Positions 32,499 through 45,033 of a stretch of 64,000 nucleotides of DNA are shown piece by piece. Where the stretch lies: NCBI GenBank assembly GCA_002794775.1, contig NBAY01000035.1:310001-374000 (forward strand), given 5' to 3'. The notes beneath the pieces are model-generated. The model ran no database searches, had not been told where the DNA came from, and saw only the letters and a program-made list of their open reading frames with translations. The first letter of the stretch is position 1, and the number at the start of each line of letters is the position of its first letter. Made by a program: the position numbers and the translations under genes. This stretch comes from Porodaedalea pini (taxonomy: Eukaryota; Basidiomycota; Agaricomycetes; Hymenochaetales; Hymenochaetaceae).

Positions 32499-35109
32499 AT
32501 GCCGTATCCGTCGCTCACGCTCAAGCAGCGACTAGCGAACCTATCTCAGGCCGCCTCTGGGCCGTCGTCACCACTCTCACCAACAACACCAAGGCCTCCA
32601 CCTCGGTCTTCAAGCTTCGGTGCGCTTGGCTCAGCAATCGCAAAACGGAAAGCGCTTTTTAACCCGCCATGGGCAACATCGGGGTCAAAGACCAATACAT
32701 GCACTGGAGAGATGGGCGACGATACTCAAAGGGTGGATGATGTGCTCTCACGGATGGTATTTCAGGCTGGAGTCGATTATGAGTTCGTGTTCCTGAGTTC
32801 TTTGCGGCTCTCTTGTCAACTCACACTACTTTCGGCATTAGAACGCGACCTATGTGAGCACATCTCAACAATGTTATGAGCCTGTATAGCTGAACTGATT
32901 GCTCTTAATTTACTATTGGTGCCTGCGGACTACGCGTTCATCCGAATGTCCAGGGTTGTTATGAACGCATCTGCATTCCCAGACCCACGTAGTATATCCT
33001 ACGATCTTTTACTCTCGTGCGTCTATTTTAATATTGTAAAACTCGTTTCTGCATTGCGTGCTGATAGTGAAATTAATGGAAACCTTGCTGCTTTGAACGG
33101 TTTTGTCTTTTGCATTCCACCCTGGCCGACACGTAGTCGCATCCTGTCTTACCTTGATCTATTCGGTAAGCATCATGCTAACAGTGAGCGGGATCTTCAA
33201 CTAACTACTCTAATAGTTGAGAGTGACTACACCATCATTTTCTTTGCTGCTGGAGGACATCATACCCCGAACTGGAATTGGGTATGGAAAGCATACCGCA
33301 GTCTAAGTCGGAAGTACCGCAAGAATCTTAAACGTCTTGTGCGTACTTGCAATTTATCTTGGAGGAAATATACTGACAGTTGCTTGCAGTACATTGTACA
33401 TTCGTCGTTCTTTTCGAAAAGTCAGAAGCAATGAGCTATCCTTCAAATGAAAATACTAACCGTATCTCCAGTGCTGTTCTCTCTTGCTGGCGCCATCATC
33501 AGCCCGAAGTTCTTTCGAAAAATAACTTATATTGACACATTGTCGTCCCTTGCTTGCCATGTCCCACTTACGCAAATTGACATACCTCCTGCCGTATACT
33601 CGTATGTTATTTTCTCGCTCTCATGTCATGATGTGCTGCAGATTTGACTGGATTTATAGGGAGAATCTCAAACACGAATCACAGATTAACCTACCTACGC
33701 CTACTCACTCACGCATGTTCGGCGTTACTCTCGAAGATCTTATGGGTTTTGAAGGCGAGAAGGATGGACTACCAAGGGTAGTTAGAGATTGTATCCAATA
33801 TCTTCGAGAGACCGGTATGTTGTCGCTTATCTGTATTGGCTGAAGCTCATGAAAGGCTCTCATTTTAGGTCTCGAAGCAGAAGGCTTGTTCCGTCGCTCA
33901 CCAAATTCGGCTCAGCTTCGTCAGGTCCGAGAGGCGTACAATCGCGGTCAAATTGTATCCTTGCATAGTTTTGGCGACCCTCATCTTGCCGCCGTGCTCC
34001 TGAAGAAATTTCTGCGAGACCTTCCCGAACCTGTCTTTCCTGAAAGATTGTACGATGTCATCAGACGCTGTCCGAACCTTCAAGACGAGCAGGAAGACAT
34101 GGCAGCGATTTTGTATATACGGTCCACTCTTCTACCTGAGCTGGCGCCGTGCAAACTAATCCTACTCAGCAACATTCTACGTGTGTCCCCCTCACGTTTT
34201 GATCTTTCAATCGCTGATCGTTTGAATACTTCAGAACTACTTCACGAAGTCTCTTTACGCTCGGACACGAACCGTATGGACGCACACAACCTCGCTATCG
34301 TACTGACCCCAAATCTCGTGGCATCCGGTAATCCTATCAAAGATGTGGCGATCTGTGCTGTGGCAGGAGCGCCTGAACCACTCTCGCCAGGTACGCGAGC
34401 GGCACCGCCACCTCCTGGCTCCGAGGAAGCAGCCAAGACTAGCGGGCGGACGACGCTCGGGACAATCATCAAGCTGTGCATCCAGCGGTACTTTGAAGTG
34501 TTTGATGAGATTACGGACCGCACGGAGGCAGTTGATGTAGACCCGTTTAGCGTCGGCGAGCCTGAGGATGCGGATGCGCCGTCAAGCAGCTCGTCTTCCC
34601 CGAATCCGCCTGCGAGCCCGACTGCTGCGAAGCGGCAGTCGCTCTTGCAAGATGATGAGAGCATCGACGACGCGATGCTCGTCATGCCACTCGGGCCGAA
34701 TGGGTCTAGCACCAGTCCGACTGCACGGCGGTTCCCCGGCTCGGGGACACAGACGCCACGAGCGTGGCCGCCAAAGGGCGGTGGCGTGCGCTCCGTGACG
34801 TCAAGCGAGTACCGGCACGGGCACGGTGCGGGAAGCGGGACGATGAGCAAGACGAAGGCGCGTTCGCTGTTCGCCCCGGCTACAGAGGGCGGGGTGGGCC
34901 GCCGTGGGACGGTGCCGGCGAGCGTGAGCGCGAGTGCGACGCTGCGCAAGGCTTCGGGCGCGGGCGTCACTGCGCATAGTGTGACTGCGTCTGGGTTCTT
35001 CACTCCTCCTGGGTCGATACCGTTGCTCAGCGAGCGACAAAGTCAAGATTCTCCACCTCCGTTACCGCCACCTTTGCATCCGATGTCGAGTGCTCGACGG
35101 AATGGGTGA
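32499..35109 (+). CDS. BCH/CRAL-TRIO-like plus RhoGAP domain protein (p50RhoGAP-like)
   Basis: The protein regulates a Rho-type GTPase by stimulating GTP hydrolysis. Exon 1 is 32499-32786. Resolved later exons are: up to 33016, 33137-33165, 33217-33338, 33390-33420, 33472-33601, 33660-33814 and 33869-35109. The boundaries between 32787 and about 32950 could not be fixed. The middle part carries the Sec14-like/BCH block: VVMNASAFPDPRSISYDLLL, VESDYTIIFFAAGG, WNWVWKAYRSLSRKYRKNLK, YIVHSSFFSK and ISPKFFRKITYI. The last exon has the RhoGAP domain with the arginine finger in GLFRRSPNSAQLRQV, then LKKFLRDLPEPVFPE and NLAIVLTPNLV. The C-terminal about 180 residues are Ser/Pro/Thr-rich and probably disordered, ending near a poly-Pro run. 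A lipid-binding role of the first domain is inferred from the family. Confidence 0.88.
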
Positions 35110-36552
35110 TGCCATTCGGGCAAACGTGCGTGCGTGCGCGTCGGCGTCGGTCTTCTGTTCTTTCCGAACCACGCTCGCGCTTTCACGGCTACCGTTCATC
35201 GTAGACTCGAGTGCGTGCACGGATGCTTCCCTCTGTTCCATCCGTTCATCGCAGTCCGGGACCTCCGCATGTGATATTCGAGGGTTCCTCATCGACATTG
35301 TCTGGACTCGCACATATTTGCTTCTATCTTGCACCGTCGATTTTTCTTCATTTGATTTCCCCCTTTTATTTAATTACGTTCTGGTCCCCGTTTCGTGTTT
35401 CGTCCTTCTCATCTTTCCATCTCTTTGAATGTAGTGGATAACTATTATGTACAGTTGACCTATCTTATTTATTCCGTTCTCTCTCTCCCATCCTCATCAA
35501 CCTATTTTTTTTCCTCCTTTTTTTTCTGTGGACGGACGGCGGACAGCTATCAAAAGTGAAGAGTGTTGCTTGCCGAGCCGTGCTAGAACTCTGTTCTACT
35601 TTGCTTTGCTCAGGGCTTCCTGCCTATTGATTGCTACTCAGGGTACGCGCAAAAACGCACTAGTACTTGCGCTTGCGTAATTAGTTTAGGGGGCATCAGT
35701 CTGGATGCTGTGATATCTGTCCGTCTTTGATAGCTTGTTCTGTACTCTGTTGTTTCTGCGCACCAAGCTTCCACTCCATTATAACATTTGCATTGGTTGC
35801 ATTTGATCCTACTTCAATTTCCATCAGATGGAAAAGATCGGCGGCACTATAAAAGCGATCGACTATGCAACTTGCAAGGCACGAAAAATGCTTCCGTAAT
35901 TCAATTTCGGGCCAAAATCGATGTCTGAAAAGGAGAAATGGACTTGACATTGCACTAATACTCTTGTTCGTATCCCCCCTCTTGTAATGAGATGAGTGCA
36001 ACATTGCATGTATCTTGACTTCTGGTTTGCTCTCGACAGATAACTGTTCGAGTGAGGCTGATGTATTTTTCATATTTCGTAAGACTCAGTCGACCCGATC
36101 AACGCAGTACTGGTATGCGATCGGACATACAGTACCTAACTAGGAACACGAGGCGGCATCTCACGTCTCGCATCACTCCCTGCAACCGTCGGCTGTGTCG
36201 TCTATTTGAGTCTCTGCGCAAAGTAGAGTTATCATGCCTCCGGATCCGACCCAATTAAAATGTAGCCTTGGCAAGAAACGTGAAACAGCCAGCCCCGACG
36301 AAGCGGATGTGGCAGGGCGGAATAAATACTACCTACAATTTTGCTTCCTTTCCCCTCTTCAATGGTCCCGTAATCGTAGGCTTTTCTTTCCTTTTTCTAC
36401 TCCTCTTCCTAGCCCTTCCCTTCAGTCGTGCTATTTATTCCAGCTTCGACTCTTCGAGGAAGCGGAACTGACAGGTGTAAGCCTCCACTAAGGCACATTA
36501 ACTCCCCAGCTTTTCTATAAGCAGCTCGGTCACCCTCGCTCTCTTATCGATA
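35110..36552. other. Gene-poor stretch
   Basis: This holds the 3' flank of the RhoGAP gene with T-rich tracts (35500-35530) and the promoter of the gene at 36553. A minus-strand 125-codon frame (36073-35696) is open but has no conserved features I recognise. Confidence 0.45.
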
Positions 36553-38091
36553 ATGCTGTCTACGTCCTCTCTGGCTCTGGCCGCGCTTTTCTCTGCGTTC
36601 GTCGCCAATGCTCTGCCCTCCCTGAAGGCGCGCGATGACTATAGCGCTGCTGGGCAGGCGGACCTGTTCAACTCTGAAGCTTATTTGGCCGACTCTATCA
36701 AGGGTGCTATGCTAGGTTCCATCCGTACGAGGTGAGTATCATACCTCCACCGCAGTACGCCGTATCGCCTACTGATGCAGCTTTGCATTACAGTTGGGAG
36801 CAAGGCACAGCAGCAGCCGGCGTCCTTGAGCTCGACAATCCGGAGTACTCCGTCTTCTCGGACAGCCCGTTCACGAACAACGGCAACCTCCCCGCCGCCG
36901 CGCTGCGCCTCGCTCTGAGCGCTGCGGTCCGCCAAGGACCGGATGGGCGTCTGAGCCAGGAGATCAATGATGGCGAAGACGGCGCTGCACTCGACGGAGC
37001 ATCCTCTGGCCCTTATACCCTCCTTGGTAAGGGCGTACCCCACATCGGGTCTTTTCCTTTCTCAGTGACTTACTTGAGAATTATAGGTACTTTCACGGAG
37101 ACGAGCAGAGCTGATTACTGGCAGTCTGCTACTGATAATCAGTTGGACTATGTGGGTCTTCACTATTTATATATTGCTTCTCATTCTTGTCATCTGACAA
37201 GCATACACATTTTAAGCTTCTGTACACGGCACCGAGGACTTCTACCGGTGCGATCTCTATGCGTAATGACTCTCGCGCATACTGGTAATTCCCTCTCTTC
37301 TCCAATTTGCATTTCTTGTAAAAACTGAAATGACATAACAGGGACGACGGCGTCTTCATGGGACCTCCCTTCCTCGCCTACTACGGCGCAGTGACCAAAA
37401 ACCAGACGCTCCTCCAAATGGCATTCGACAACGTACGTTTGTACCGCGACGCGCTGCTGATCGATGGGCCGACGGGTAAGCTGTGGGCGCACATCTACAG
37501 TGAGGATGACGCGAGCTTCACGGATAAGGGCTTATGGGCGACGGGCAATGCGTGGGCCGCGCTTGGGATGCAGCGCGTGCAGGAGACGATTTCGAAGAGC
37601 GCGTTTAACGATGCGATGAGCAGCCAGACGGCGCAGCTCCAGTCGTGGGTGAAGGAGATCTTGGATGGAACGTTCGCAGCTATCGTCAGTCTTTCCGCTC
37701 TTTCTATCTTCTCCTTTATTTTACTCACTTTTTATTTGTTTATTTATTTACGCATACGACATAGGGGAACGACAACCTCATCCCGAACTACATCGGCAGT
37801 AGCTCCACCTTCGGTGACTGCTCCTCTTCCGCAGCGCTCGCTTCCGTCGCCTACCGTGCCGCCGTCATCGATTCCTCCACCTTCGGGTCTAACTACACCG
37901 AGGCGGCAGGGCGGCTCACGAAGACCGTACTGAGCGGAGTGGACGACCTCGGTGTGATCTCGCCGTACGTGAACCCGCTGAGCTGGGAGCAGGTCGGCCT
38001 GCTCTCGACGGAGGGCCAGGCGTTTGGGCTCATGATGATCTCAGCGTGGCGCGCATGGCTCACGTATAATGGCCAGTACATTTCCAGCTAG
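36553..38091 (+). CDS. Secreted six-hairpin glycosidase (GH105/GH88-like)
   Basis: Six exons (36553-36731, 36794-37026, 37087-37151, 37217-37284, 37342-37684, 37765-38091) encode 404 residues. Residues 1-20 form a signal peptide (cleavage likely after FVANA). The body has the alternating helix pattern of (alpha/alpha)6-barrel glycosidases. Family-like blocks are SWEQGTAAAGVLELDNPEY, LDYLLYTAPRTSTGAISMRN, YWDDGVFMGPPFLAYYGAV, LWAHI, DKGLWATGNAWAALGMQRV and EGQAFGLMMISAWRAW. These resemble the unsaturated rhamnogalacturonyl hydrolase group. Substrate is therefore probably a pectin- or uronide-type oligosaccharide, but this is inference. The W codon of YWDDGV and the G of LLG are split by introns, which supports the model. 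Confidence 0.85.
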
Positions 38092-41000
38092 ATCTCACGA
38101 TTTCAGTCCTTCTTTCTACCCTTTGCGTGTTTCCTCGTCCTTATTCTCGGGGATGGAAGGCATCCAGCAAATGTCGCCGTCCTATCATACAATTGTTGTT
38201 TCTTTTACTAGCTTCGGTCACCTTTGTTTTTCCTTCTTTTTACTTGGATTGTGGTACATGCTTACCCACCACCGCTCTTTGACCCTTGCACTTGCTATCT
38301 CTATTTATATTGCTATCAGAAAAGCACATACGTGACGCCTTTGTTGTCTTTGCCATGCACCGGGGAGATGAGACGTTTTGTTTGAATTTGTACGTTATTT
38401 AAGTTACACGTAGCGCATACACATACACTGTGATACACATATTTATTCATGGTAATATAAGTAACCTCTTGTTCTCCCATACTATCATACCCGATATGTA
38501 GCTGCTAGGGATTTGAGGTGATTTTTTTCTGGTTGGGAAGAAGAGAGTTGGCAAGCGCGTGTGTGCTGTTGACACACGCGAAAAACCACTAATTCTTTCT
38601 CACAGGTTCTTTTATGCTACACTTGGCTTTTTCCTTTACTTGGATTGTGATCCATGTCTTCTCTACGCCGCGTCTGTGAGATGGTATTTCGTTTGAAAAG
38701 CAACTGAGAAAACTATTTACACATGGTATAAGTGCATATCTATAGATTCTGGCGTGTACTCAGATAAAATAAAATGACTGTTGCAGGCTGTGATCTCTTG
38801 CTTCAATTACACTCTGACACCTGTGCTATGGCATGGGCATGTCTACTTCGAATCCGAGGATTCATTAGACTTTGGGGGAGCAGGGTTGGCGTGCGTGTTG
38901 CCGCTGCCTGGGTTATATGTGACATCAACATTCACAACGAGGTTGTGCGTTACATGTCCCGTCGGGAGTCTGTTTGAGACACTGTAATTTGAAAAAGTGC
39001 GAGATCCATTAGTTTTAATCTCTCTTCAGGAAGGATCGTACTTTATTTACCAATTGAAACGTATATCGACGCGATGCGCTCCGAGCGGAACGTTGATACT
39101 ACCGAGTCCCAATGGGAGCAGCACTGAGGGATTGACTACGAAGAAAGTTATTTGGTTTGAGCACTTCACGCAGCAACAGGTTTCGCAAATATATTCACCA
39201 TTCGGACTCGAATTCGCATTTGGAGCAGACCTTGGATTACAACCATTTGTGAGACGGAGCGGCTGGTATTTCGCATGCGCTGCTCTCGCCCGACGCGCTT
39301 GTATGAACTCTAGCAGATCCCGCATGAGCTGCGGAGGCAGAGTCTTCCTGTAAACACGAAACGAAACATTTAGCTTAGCGGACCAAACATCGTAGCCACG
39401 TGGGTAAAATGTATCACTTCAACGAACCGAGTCTGTCCCTTCGCGCATGCGCTGCATTTGTGGTTCATCTGGCTTCTTTGGTGCTTGTGGGCCATTGCAC
39501 TTGCTTGTGTCGAGATAGCGATGGGCGGGTAGTGTCTGAGGTTCTGATACATTAGCTTCCTCCAGACGTGTTTTATATGCGTATTTGCGCCTGAACATTT
39601 CACTTTCGTCCTGTCAGCGAAGATATTAATCGCATTGTCGGACTGAAACACAACCTACAGCTGATGTGCCGCTTGCTGTACTACTTGGAAAGATTACTAC
39701 TCGCATTCAGCGCCTCCTGTTGTTTCATATTATGATTTATTGAAGGAATCAAGGGAAGTCCATATTTCCTAAGGTTTGTCCGCGTCTAGAAACCATAGCC
39801 TTGCACAGGAGAAAGATTCCAGATGTACAGTAGACGCACTTTGAGAAGGCAAAGTCGGCTTTTGTGCCAAAAGTGGTAACTCCTAAAAGAGAACGTGGGA
39901 AATTAGAACCTGATGTTAAACTCTTGTCGACGTAGAATTTGCGTACTCCCCAAGCTTAAAACTGAACACGGTACCAAGAATAAGCAGCAATGAATGAATC
40001 AGAAGCGAAGAAACGATAGAATATTAGTAGGTTATGCGTATTCACGTTACGCCTGTTTGAATGCGCCCCAAGATTCTTCTCGTTATAGCAGTACAGACAA
40101 TTGGAGTCATCCTAGCATAGGCATCTTCTAAAACTTGAGAAATGATAGCATCTATCCTGCAATTGAAACGATAAGATCAATCAGTTGGTCGCAATGATTT
40201 GACCGGCTCGCCGAATTTGTACTGTTTCCTCTAAAGTGGAACAGAAGAACAGGATGCTCCAAGTTATTCATAATGAAAGCGTGCGCACCCACGAGACAGA
40301 CGCGATCCTTCGCATAAAAGAATCACCAGGGCTGCTCAAATCGTAAGCTAGATGAGAAAAGAGTTATTCCTATTCGGCGGGATAAAAGACTCGCATGGTT
40401 TAAAGGGAGCCCACATTCGATGCACTGCCGCACACCATCAATGGATTTGATGCAAGGTAAATCAAGGTCGAGTCATGCTGGGCTGTGAACGCTCTGCGAA
40501 CGGCGATTTACAATTTAACAGTTCTGGACCTTTATTGAAAGATCCAAGAATAATACCTCGGAAATGTTGTATGGTCTGATGCTTTGATATCTATCTATAC
40601 ACAGCTTTCATTGGAACATAGCCTACCTTCGCCGCAGACTAAAGGCTAGGTGTTCCCAAAGTAATGAACCGGATCAATTCACCCAGTCCTTATATCGGGT
40701 GCATGAGGAGCTTGAAGGATTCGTACATTCGCGCCTAAGAGGTAAGAGACGCCGCAAGGCGCGTAAAAGTGAAGCATAAAGAGAGATCGGAGAAAGGTAG
40801 CCTTGCTCGAGACAGAGCCAGTATGCAGCAGAGCCTCAAAGTGTATTTGACGCCGTCCTGAAGGCACTCGACCTCGAGTCTGAATGTGAACCGAAGAGCA
40901 GATTTCTTACTTGGCTTGCAGGTATTAAGGCTGAGCAGCGCCAACTGTAGGATGAAAGATTGCAAGTAAACTTTGAGCCGCTCCGCGAAATAGCGAGAGA

Positions 41001-41191
41001 CGCACCAATACAAGGGTAATGGGAAGCCCGATGGAAATAGCCAAGCAGGGAATTGAGGTTGGAACCTCGCGGGGACAATGACGAGGGAGAAAGGCACGTT
41101 CGACCAGCAAAGACAAATAATAATACACAAAGATGGGTTTAGTTCGAAGCTAAAGTAAAACAGAGTACGGGATATGAAAGATCATGATATG
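38092..41191. other. Gene-poor stretch with possible unsupported minus-strand exons
   Basis: About 3.1 kb with no confident gene. On the minus strand, 39651-39370 and 39340-39047 give adjacent open frames. The second includes a Cys-rich ICETCCCVKCSN segment preceded by an acceptor-like TTTACAG, so a small gene is possible at low confidence. The 41130-40735 minus frame looks random. Repeated T-rich tracts lie at 38220-38700. Confidence 0.4.
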
Positions 41192-42865
41192 TCATGTTCG
41201 TTCGTCATCCGGCTGGAGAGATGGAGATGGAGTTGGAGATGATGTACGTGTATAAGGGGTGTCGGGACGTTCGTTCGTTTCACCGGAGCGCTGCTGCGCG
41301 AGAAGCGGAGTTCGTTCAGTCGCTGTATCGGGGGCGAGTCGCTCAGGCTCTGACTCGACGGAAAGATCGAGGTGAGCGTACGGGTGCGAAGGCTGCGTCA
41401 CATCGGCTTTACAGACGGGACACTGAAGAAGAGAGACGAGTCAATGCAAGTCAGGTACCGTAGCATGGTAATGGATGGGCTCACCAGTTTCTTCCTATGG
41501 ATCAGCCATTCATCCACCTCATCGAGATGGAAGATGTGCTTGCAGGGTAGCACCCGCACTCGGTCTCCTCTCGCAAAATCATTCAAACATATCGCACACT
41601 CCGTCTGTGCATCGAACCACGGTGGATTCACCGACTCCACATCTGCAGGCTCATCGTCACGAGATGTCGAGGGTGGGCACTGTCCCTGCTGTCCTTCAAG
41701 CTCTGCATCCACGTCACCGCGCTCCAAATCCGTAGCCGCACTCGATTTGGTGCTAGGCACAGGTCCCTCGTGTTTCTCCCAACCCGAACCCGTCCAGACT
41801 CGCCAGGGCAGTCGATTTACGACGTCTTCCGGAGCACGCTCGCGTTGCTCGGCGCGTGCGGCGCGGAAGCGGTGGATAAGTAAAGTAGTGAGGGTTAATG
41901 CGGAAGGTAAAAGAAGGAGTACTATAAATGTCAAGATCGGCCTGTTCATGGGTTTAGTCCTCTTGTGGAACTCCTATGTCAATCAAAGCACGTACGAGTA
42001 CCACTCCCAGGATGCATAGTCCGTGGTTATCTGCAGAGACACAGTTTTTATCCCGGACGTCGACGTGTTCGAGGAGGCAATTAGATTGGATAAATGCGCG
42101 TAATCAGAATATTTAATGTAGGTAGAGGGTATCTTGACGTCCGAAGAGTCAGCTGTATATGAAAGTATAGAGAGATAGAGAATAAGACAGAGAGAAAAAG
42201 AGAGTGCAGAAGGGGAGGAAAGAAATGACGCACTCTGACTGTACATATTTACGAGCACGTCTGGGTTCCCGCTCAATGCTGGATCGTCGCCACCCACAAC
42301 GACAGCCTTAGCACCAAATCGTTGAGCTTCCCGAACCTGTTCCACCTATTAGATTTGAAGTATAGAGAGATAACGAGAAACGTACCTTGTCGACGAAAGA
42401 GCAATTACCGCGCTGCACGATGGCGATCCAAGCCTCCTCAGGCTCTGGCATGTGTCCACCTGAGGGACAAAGCGTCGGACAACCCAAGTTCGACCCAATG
42501 CTCCTTTTCTCGTTCTGCCCATTCTCCTTGCCTTCATCGCAGTCGATGGTGAATGCATTCATGGGAATGCCATAGCCGTTTACCGCATCCTCGATCATGC
42601 GCCCAAATGAGGCAGGTCGGGAAGCGAAGCTCACAGGTGGCGACCGATCCACAACCGAGACTGTATTGTCCGCACCCCACGCCCAACCCCATAACCAGCC
42701 GCCATCCGCGCCTGCAGTACTCACTCGACGAAACCAATTGCTCAGCGTAGGGCTGTTTCCCGAGTGAGCATAGACAGGAGGCACGATGTTGCCGTTGATG
42801 ACGGTAAAAAAGAGAGCGAAGACGGCGATTAGTCTTCTCCTTCTGGACATGATGGTGACAGTCAT
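41192..42865 (-). CDS. PA-TM-RING E3 ubiquitin ligase
   Basis: Five minus-strand exons (42865-42386, 42345-42234, 42152-41996, 41941-41485, 41422-41192) encode 478 residues. The layout is that of PA-TM-RING ligases of the endosomal/vacuolar system: signal peptide (residues about 8-33), lumenal protease-associated domain ([49 protein letters not shown]), one membrane segment ([22 protein letters not shown]) and a cytosolic RING-H2 finger. The RING reads CAIC...[14 protein letters not shown]...CPVCK, where the last Cys pair is restored by the final intron. The tail is Ser/Pro/Thr-rich. It is the last host gene before the mobile element. Confidence 0.92.
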
Positions 42866-43123
42866 GAAGCAAGAAAAGATGCTGCGGGTCGTGTCGGTCG
42901 ACGTCGGGCGGAGCAGTCTCTACTCTCTTCGGGTGGTCACCGGGTCGGGAGATGAAAATCGTGGCACGTGATCTTGTATTTATAATTTCTGCTATCTACT
43001 ACGAGCAGCTTCCAACCGCAAAGGACAAAACGAGACTGATTGTAGCTATGAGGCTGCCCATGTCAAGGCACGAAGTGTGTTACGCAGAGTGAATGCGTTG
43101 TCGGGGGATATACCGACGAATTA
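42866..43123. other. Short spacer ahead of the mobile element
   Basis: 5' flank of the RING gene. It ends in TA (43122-43123), the left copy of the target dinucleotide of the element at 43124. Confidence 0.7.
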
Positions 43124-43905
43124 CAGCCATTTTCATAAGTCCTGCGACACGTGCATTTCACGTGAAGTGAGCCGCGTCTGAGCCAAAACGTCGAAAAATA
43201 GAATAAATGTTGATTTTCTCTGTAAATTCTGCGCAGTACCTGCTCATTAAGTACTCAAAAAATAGGCATGGTTCTCAGGAGCAGAAATATGTAAAATAGG
43301 GAGCAATACATTGACTGTGTAGGTGGGTGGAGATCAAACAAGTGCAGCCAGTCTGTTCTCTCATACATTTCCACTGAGATTCAAAAATTATGGCTCCCCT
43401 ACATCTACCTATAAAATTCTTTCCCATGACTGTAAATTAAGTATATGACTATACCAACAGCTCCTGCAAGTCTGAAGCCAATCCATGCAGTATTCATGGT
43501 GCAGCAGCAAGGTTTGTGTTCCACTTTGAGCTCTTTCCACCTTCCTCTTCTCACAACAGGTCTTGCAGCACGGGCGAGAAGACCGCTAAGATTATGATTC
43601 TTTTTGTGTAATTATCAGACACATAAAAGCCATCTTCCCTGCAAGTTTCCTGTCCACTCGCTTTGTGCTTCGACTGCTACGCTCAAATTTCTGTGCATAC
43701 TACCAACACCTGTGAGCACGTGAGCACGTGTTAGCCAAGCCACCGCCATGCAAACACGAAAGCCAACACTCTACTTCCTCCTCCTCTCAGGTCGTTCCAT
43801 GATGGTTTCAGGCAAGGCACTCTCAGATGATGCAAGACACATCATATTCAGACTGTATCAGTCACGACTCTTCACCGTGCATGACCTGGCCAGGGTAATA
43901 GATAT

Positions 43906-44329
43906 TGTCAGGACTCGAACTTCCCCTTTTCTTTATTTCCCCTTTTCCTTTTTCGTTTCTGTTAATCGCTCCTTTTCATTATCTTTAATCATCTTTCCAA
44001 TCACTTCCCACACTCCCTCTACACGACCTTCATTCGTTCCATTCCCACTCGTTATGTAATGTTAGGTAATATAGTCTCACGGTCGTCGCTATATAAGGTC
44101 TCAGGAATCGCATGAACTCCTTGTTCTGCTTTTCCTCTTACCTCCGCGTCGACCTAGGTGAGACTCGTCCCCCTTGTATTAGTCTAGTCTTGTATTAATC
44201 CTCTTACCTCCGCGTCGACCTAGCCTGAGTATAGCGTGTCCCGAGTTCCCGCTCGAGTATAGCACGTCCCAGACGACAGTCAGCCGAGGCCTGCCCAGTC
44301 TGAGTCGTCTCCCGGACTCCCGCCTAACA
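43906..44329 (+). repeat. 5' LTR of the gypsy provirus
   Basis: It starts TGTCAGGACTCGAAC and ends CTCCCGCCTAACA. A TATA-like cgctatataagg lies near 44086-44097, followed by a likely transcription start. Two near-identical blocks containing cctccgcgtcgaccta occur near 44140-44157 and 44207-44224. Confidence 0.95.
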
Positions 44330-45033
44330 TAAAAGCAGAACCCCACCCAGGCTCATCCCCAGCGTACGTCGTCGCTGTCGACTCGCCTTCACTCAGTCTA
44401 GAGGAGCGCTCCCCTCGACGGATTTGACGTGTAAACCCCCTGAACGACAACCCTCAACCCTGCCCGGACGTTTTCGGACGTTCGTGTATTACGTAAACAT
44501 ATCAACCGACATCTCCCGACCCTGGCTCTACGAATTAGCCTCTGGTGGAGCACGCACCTAACGTGGACGTGGGTAACCAGACGAGTCCAAACTTCGACGA
44601 CGATCTCGTTTGTAATCTCACTCGGATCCTACCGCCTCGTCATCAACTTCGCTGACGAACCCGCTCAACGTTGGCGTAACCCCGGATCGAACACGCAACC
44701 GATCCCTGTCCCACCGCCAACGTCAAGATAGATCTCACCGACGAACAGCGACGGGCCCTTCCTGCCTCAGCCCGTTGGGATCCAGATCGACCAGGCTACG
44801 TCGCGACCAATAACAGCGGCGTCACTCACGACATCTGGTGGAGTGAAATCCGGAACGGCTGGTATTCGTCAGACGAACGAGGAAGGAGAGCAAGGTGGCC
44901 TCCAGCTACCCCATCGTCACCTGCACCGTCAACATCCACGGTTAACCTGCCACCGACTCCGGGTCCTTACCGCGAGACCAACAGAGATCCCTCACCACCG
45001 ACTCCCCCAGAACCTTCTACACCCGAACCCGCG

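Noticed and set aside
35696..36073. A 125-codon minus-strand frame.
   Set aside because: It has no recognisable domain and no clear gene context. It was left as part of a gene-poor stretch.
40735..41130. A 131-codon minus-strand frame.
   Set aside because: Composition looks random, with no conserved block, no credible promoter and no splice support.
43748..44059. A 103-codon frame starting at the transposase ATG and running into the LTR, also present in the right arm.
   Set aside because: The first 52 codons are transposase, the rest is LTR read-through. It is not a separate gene.
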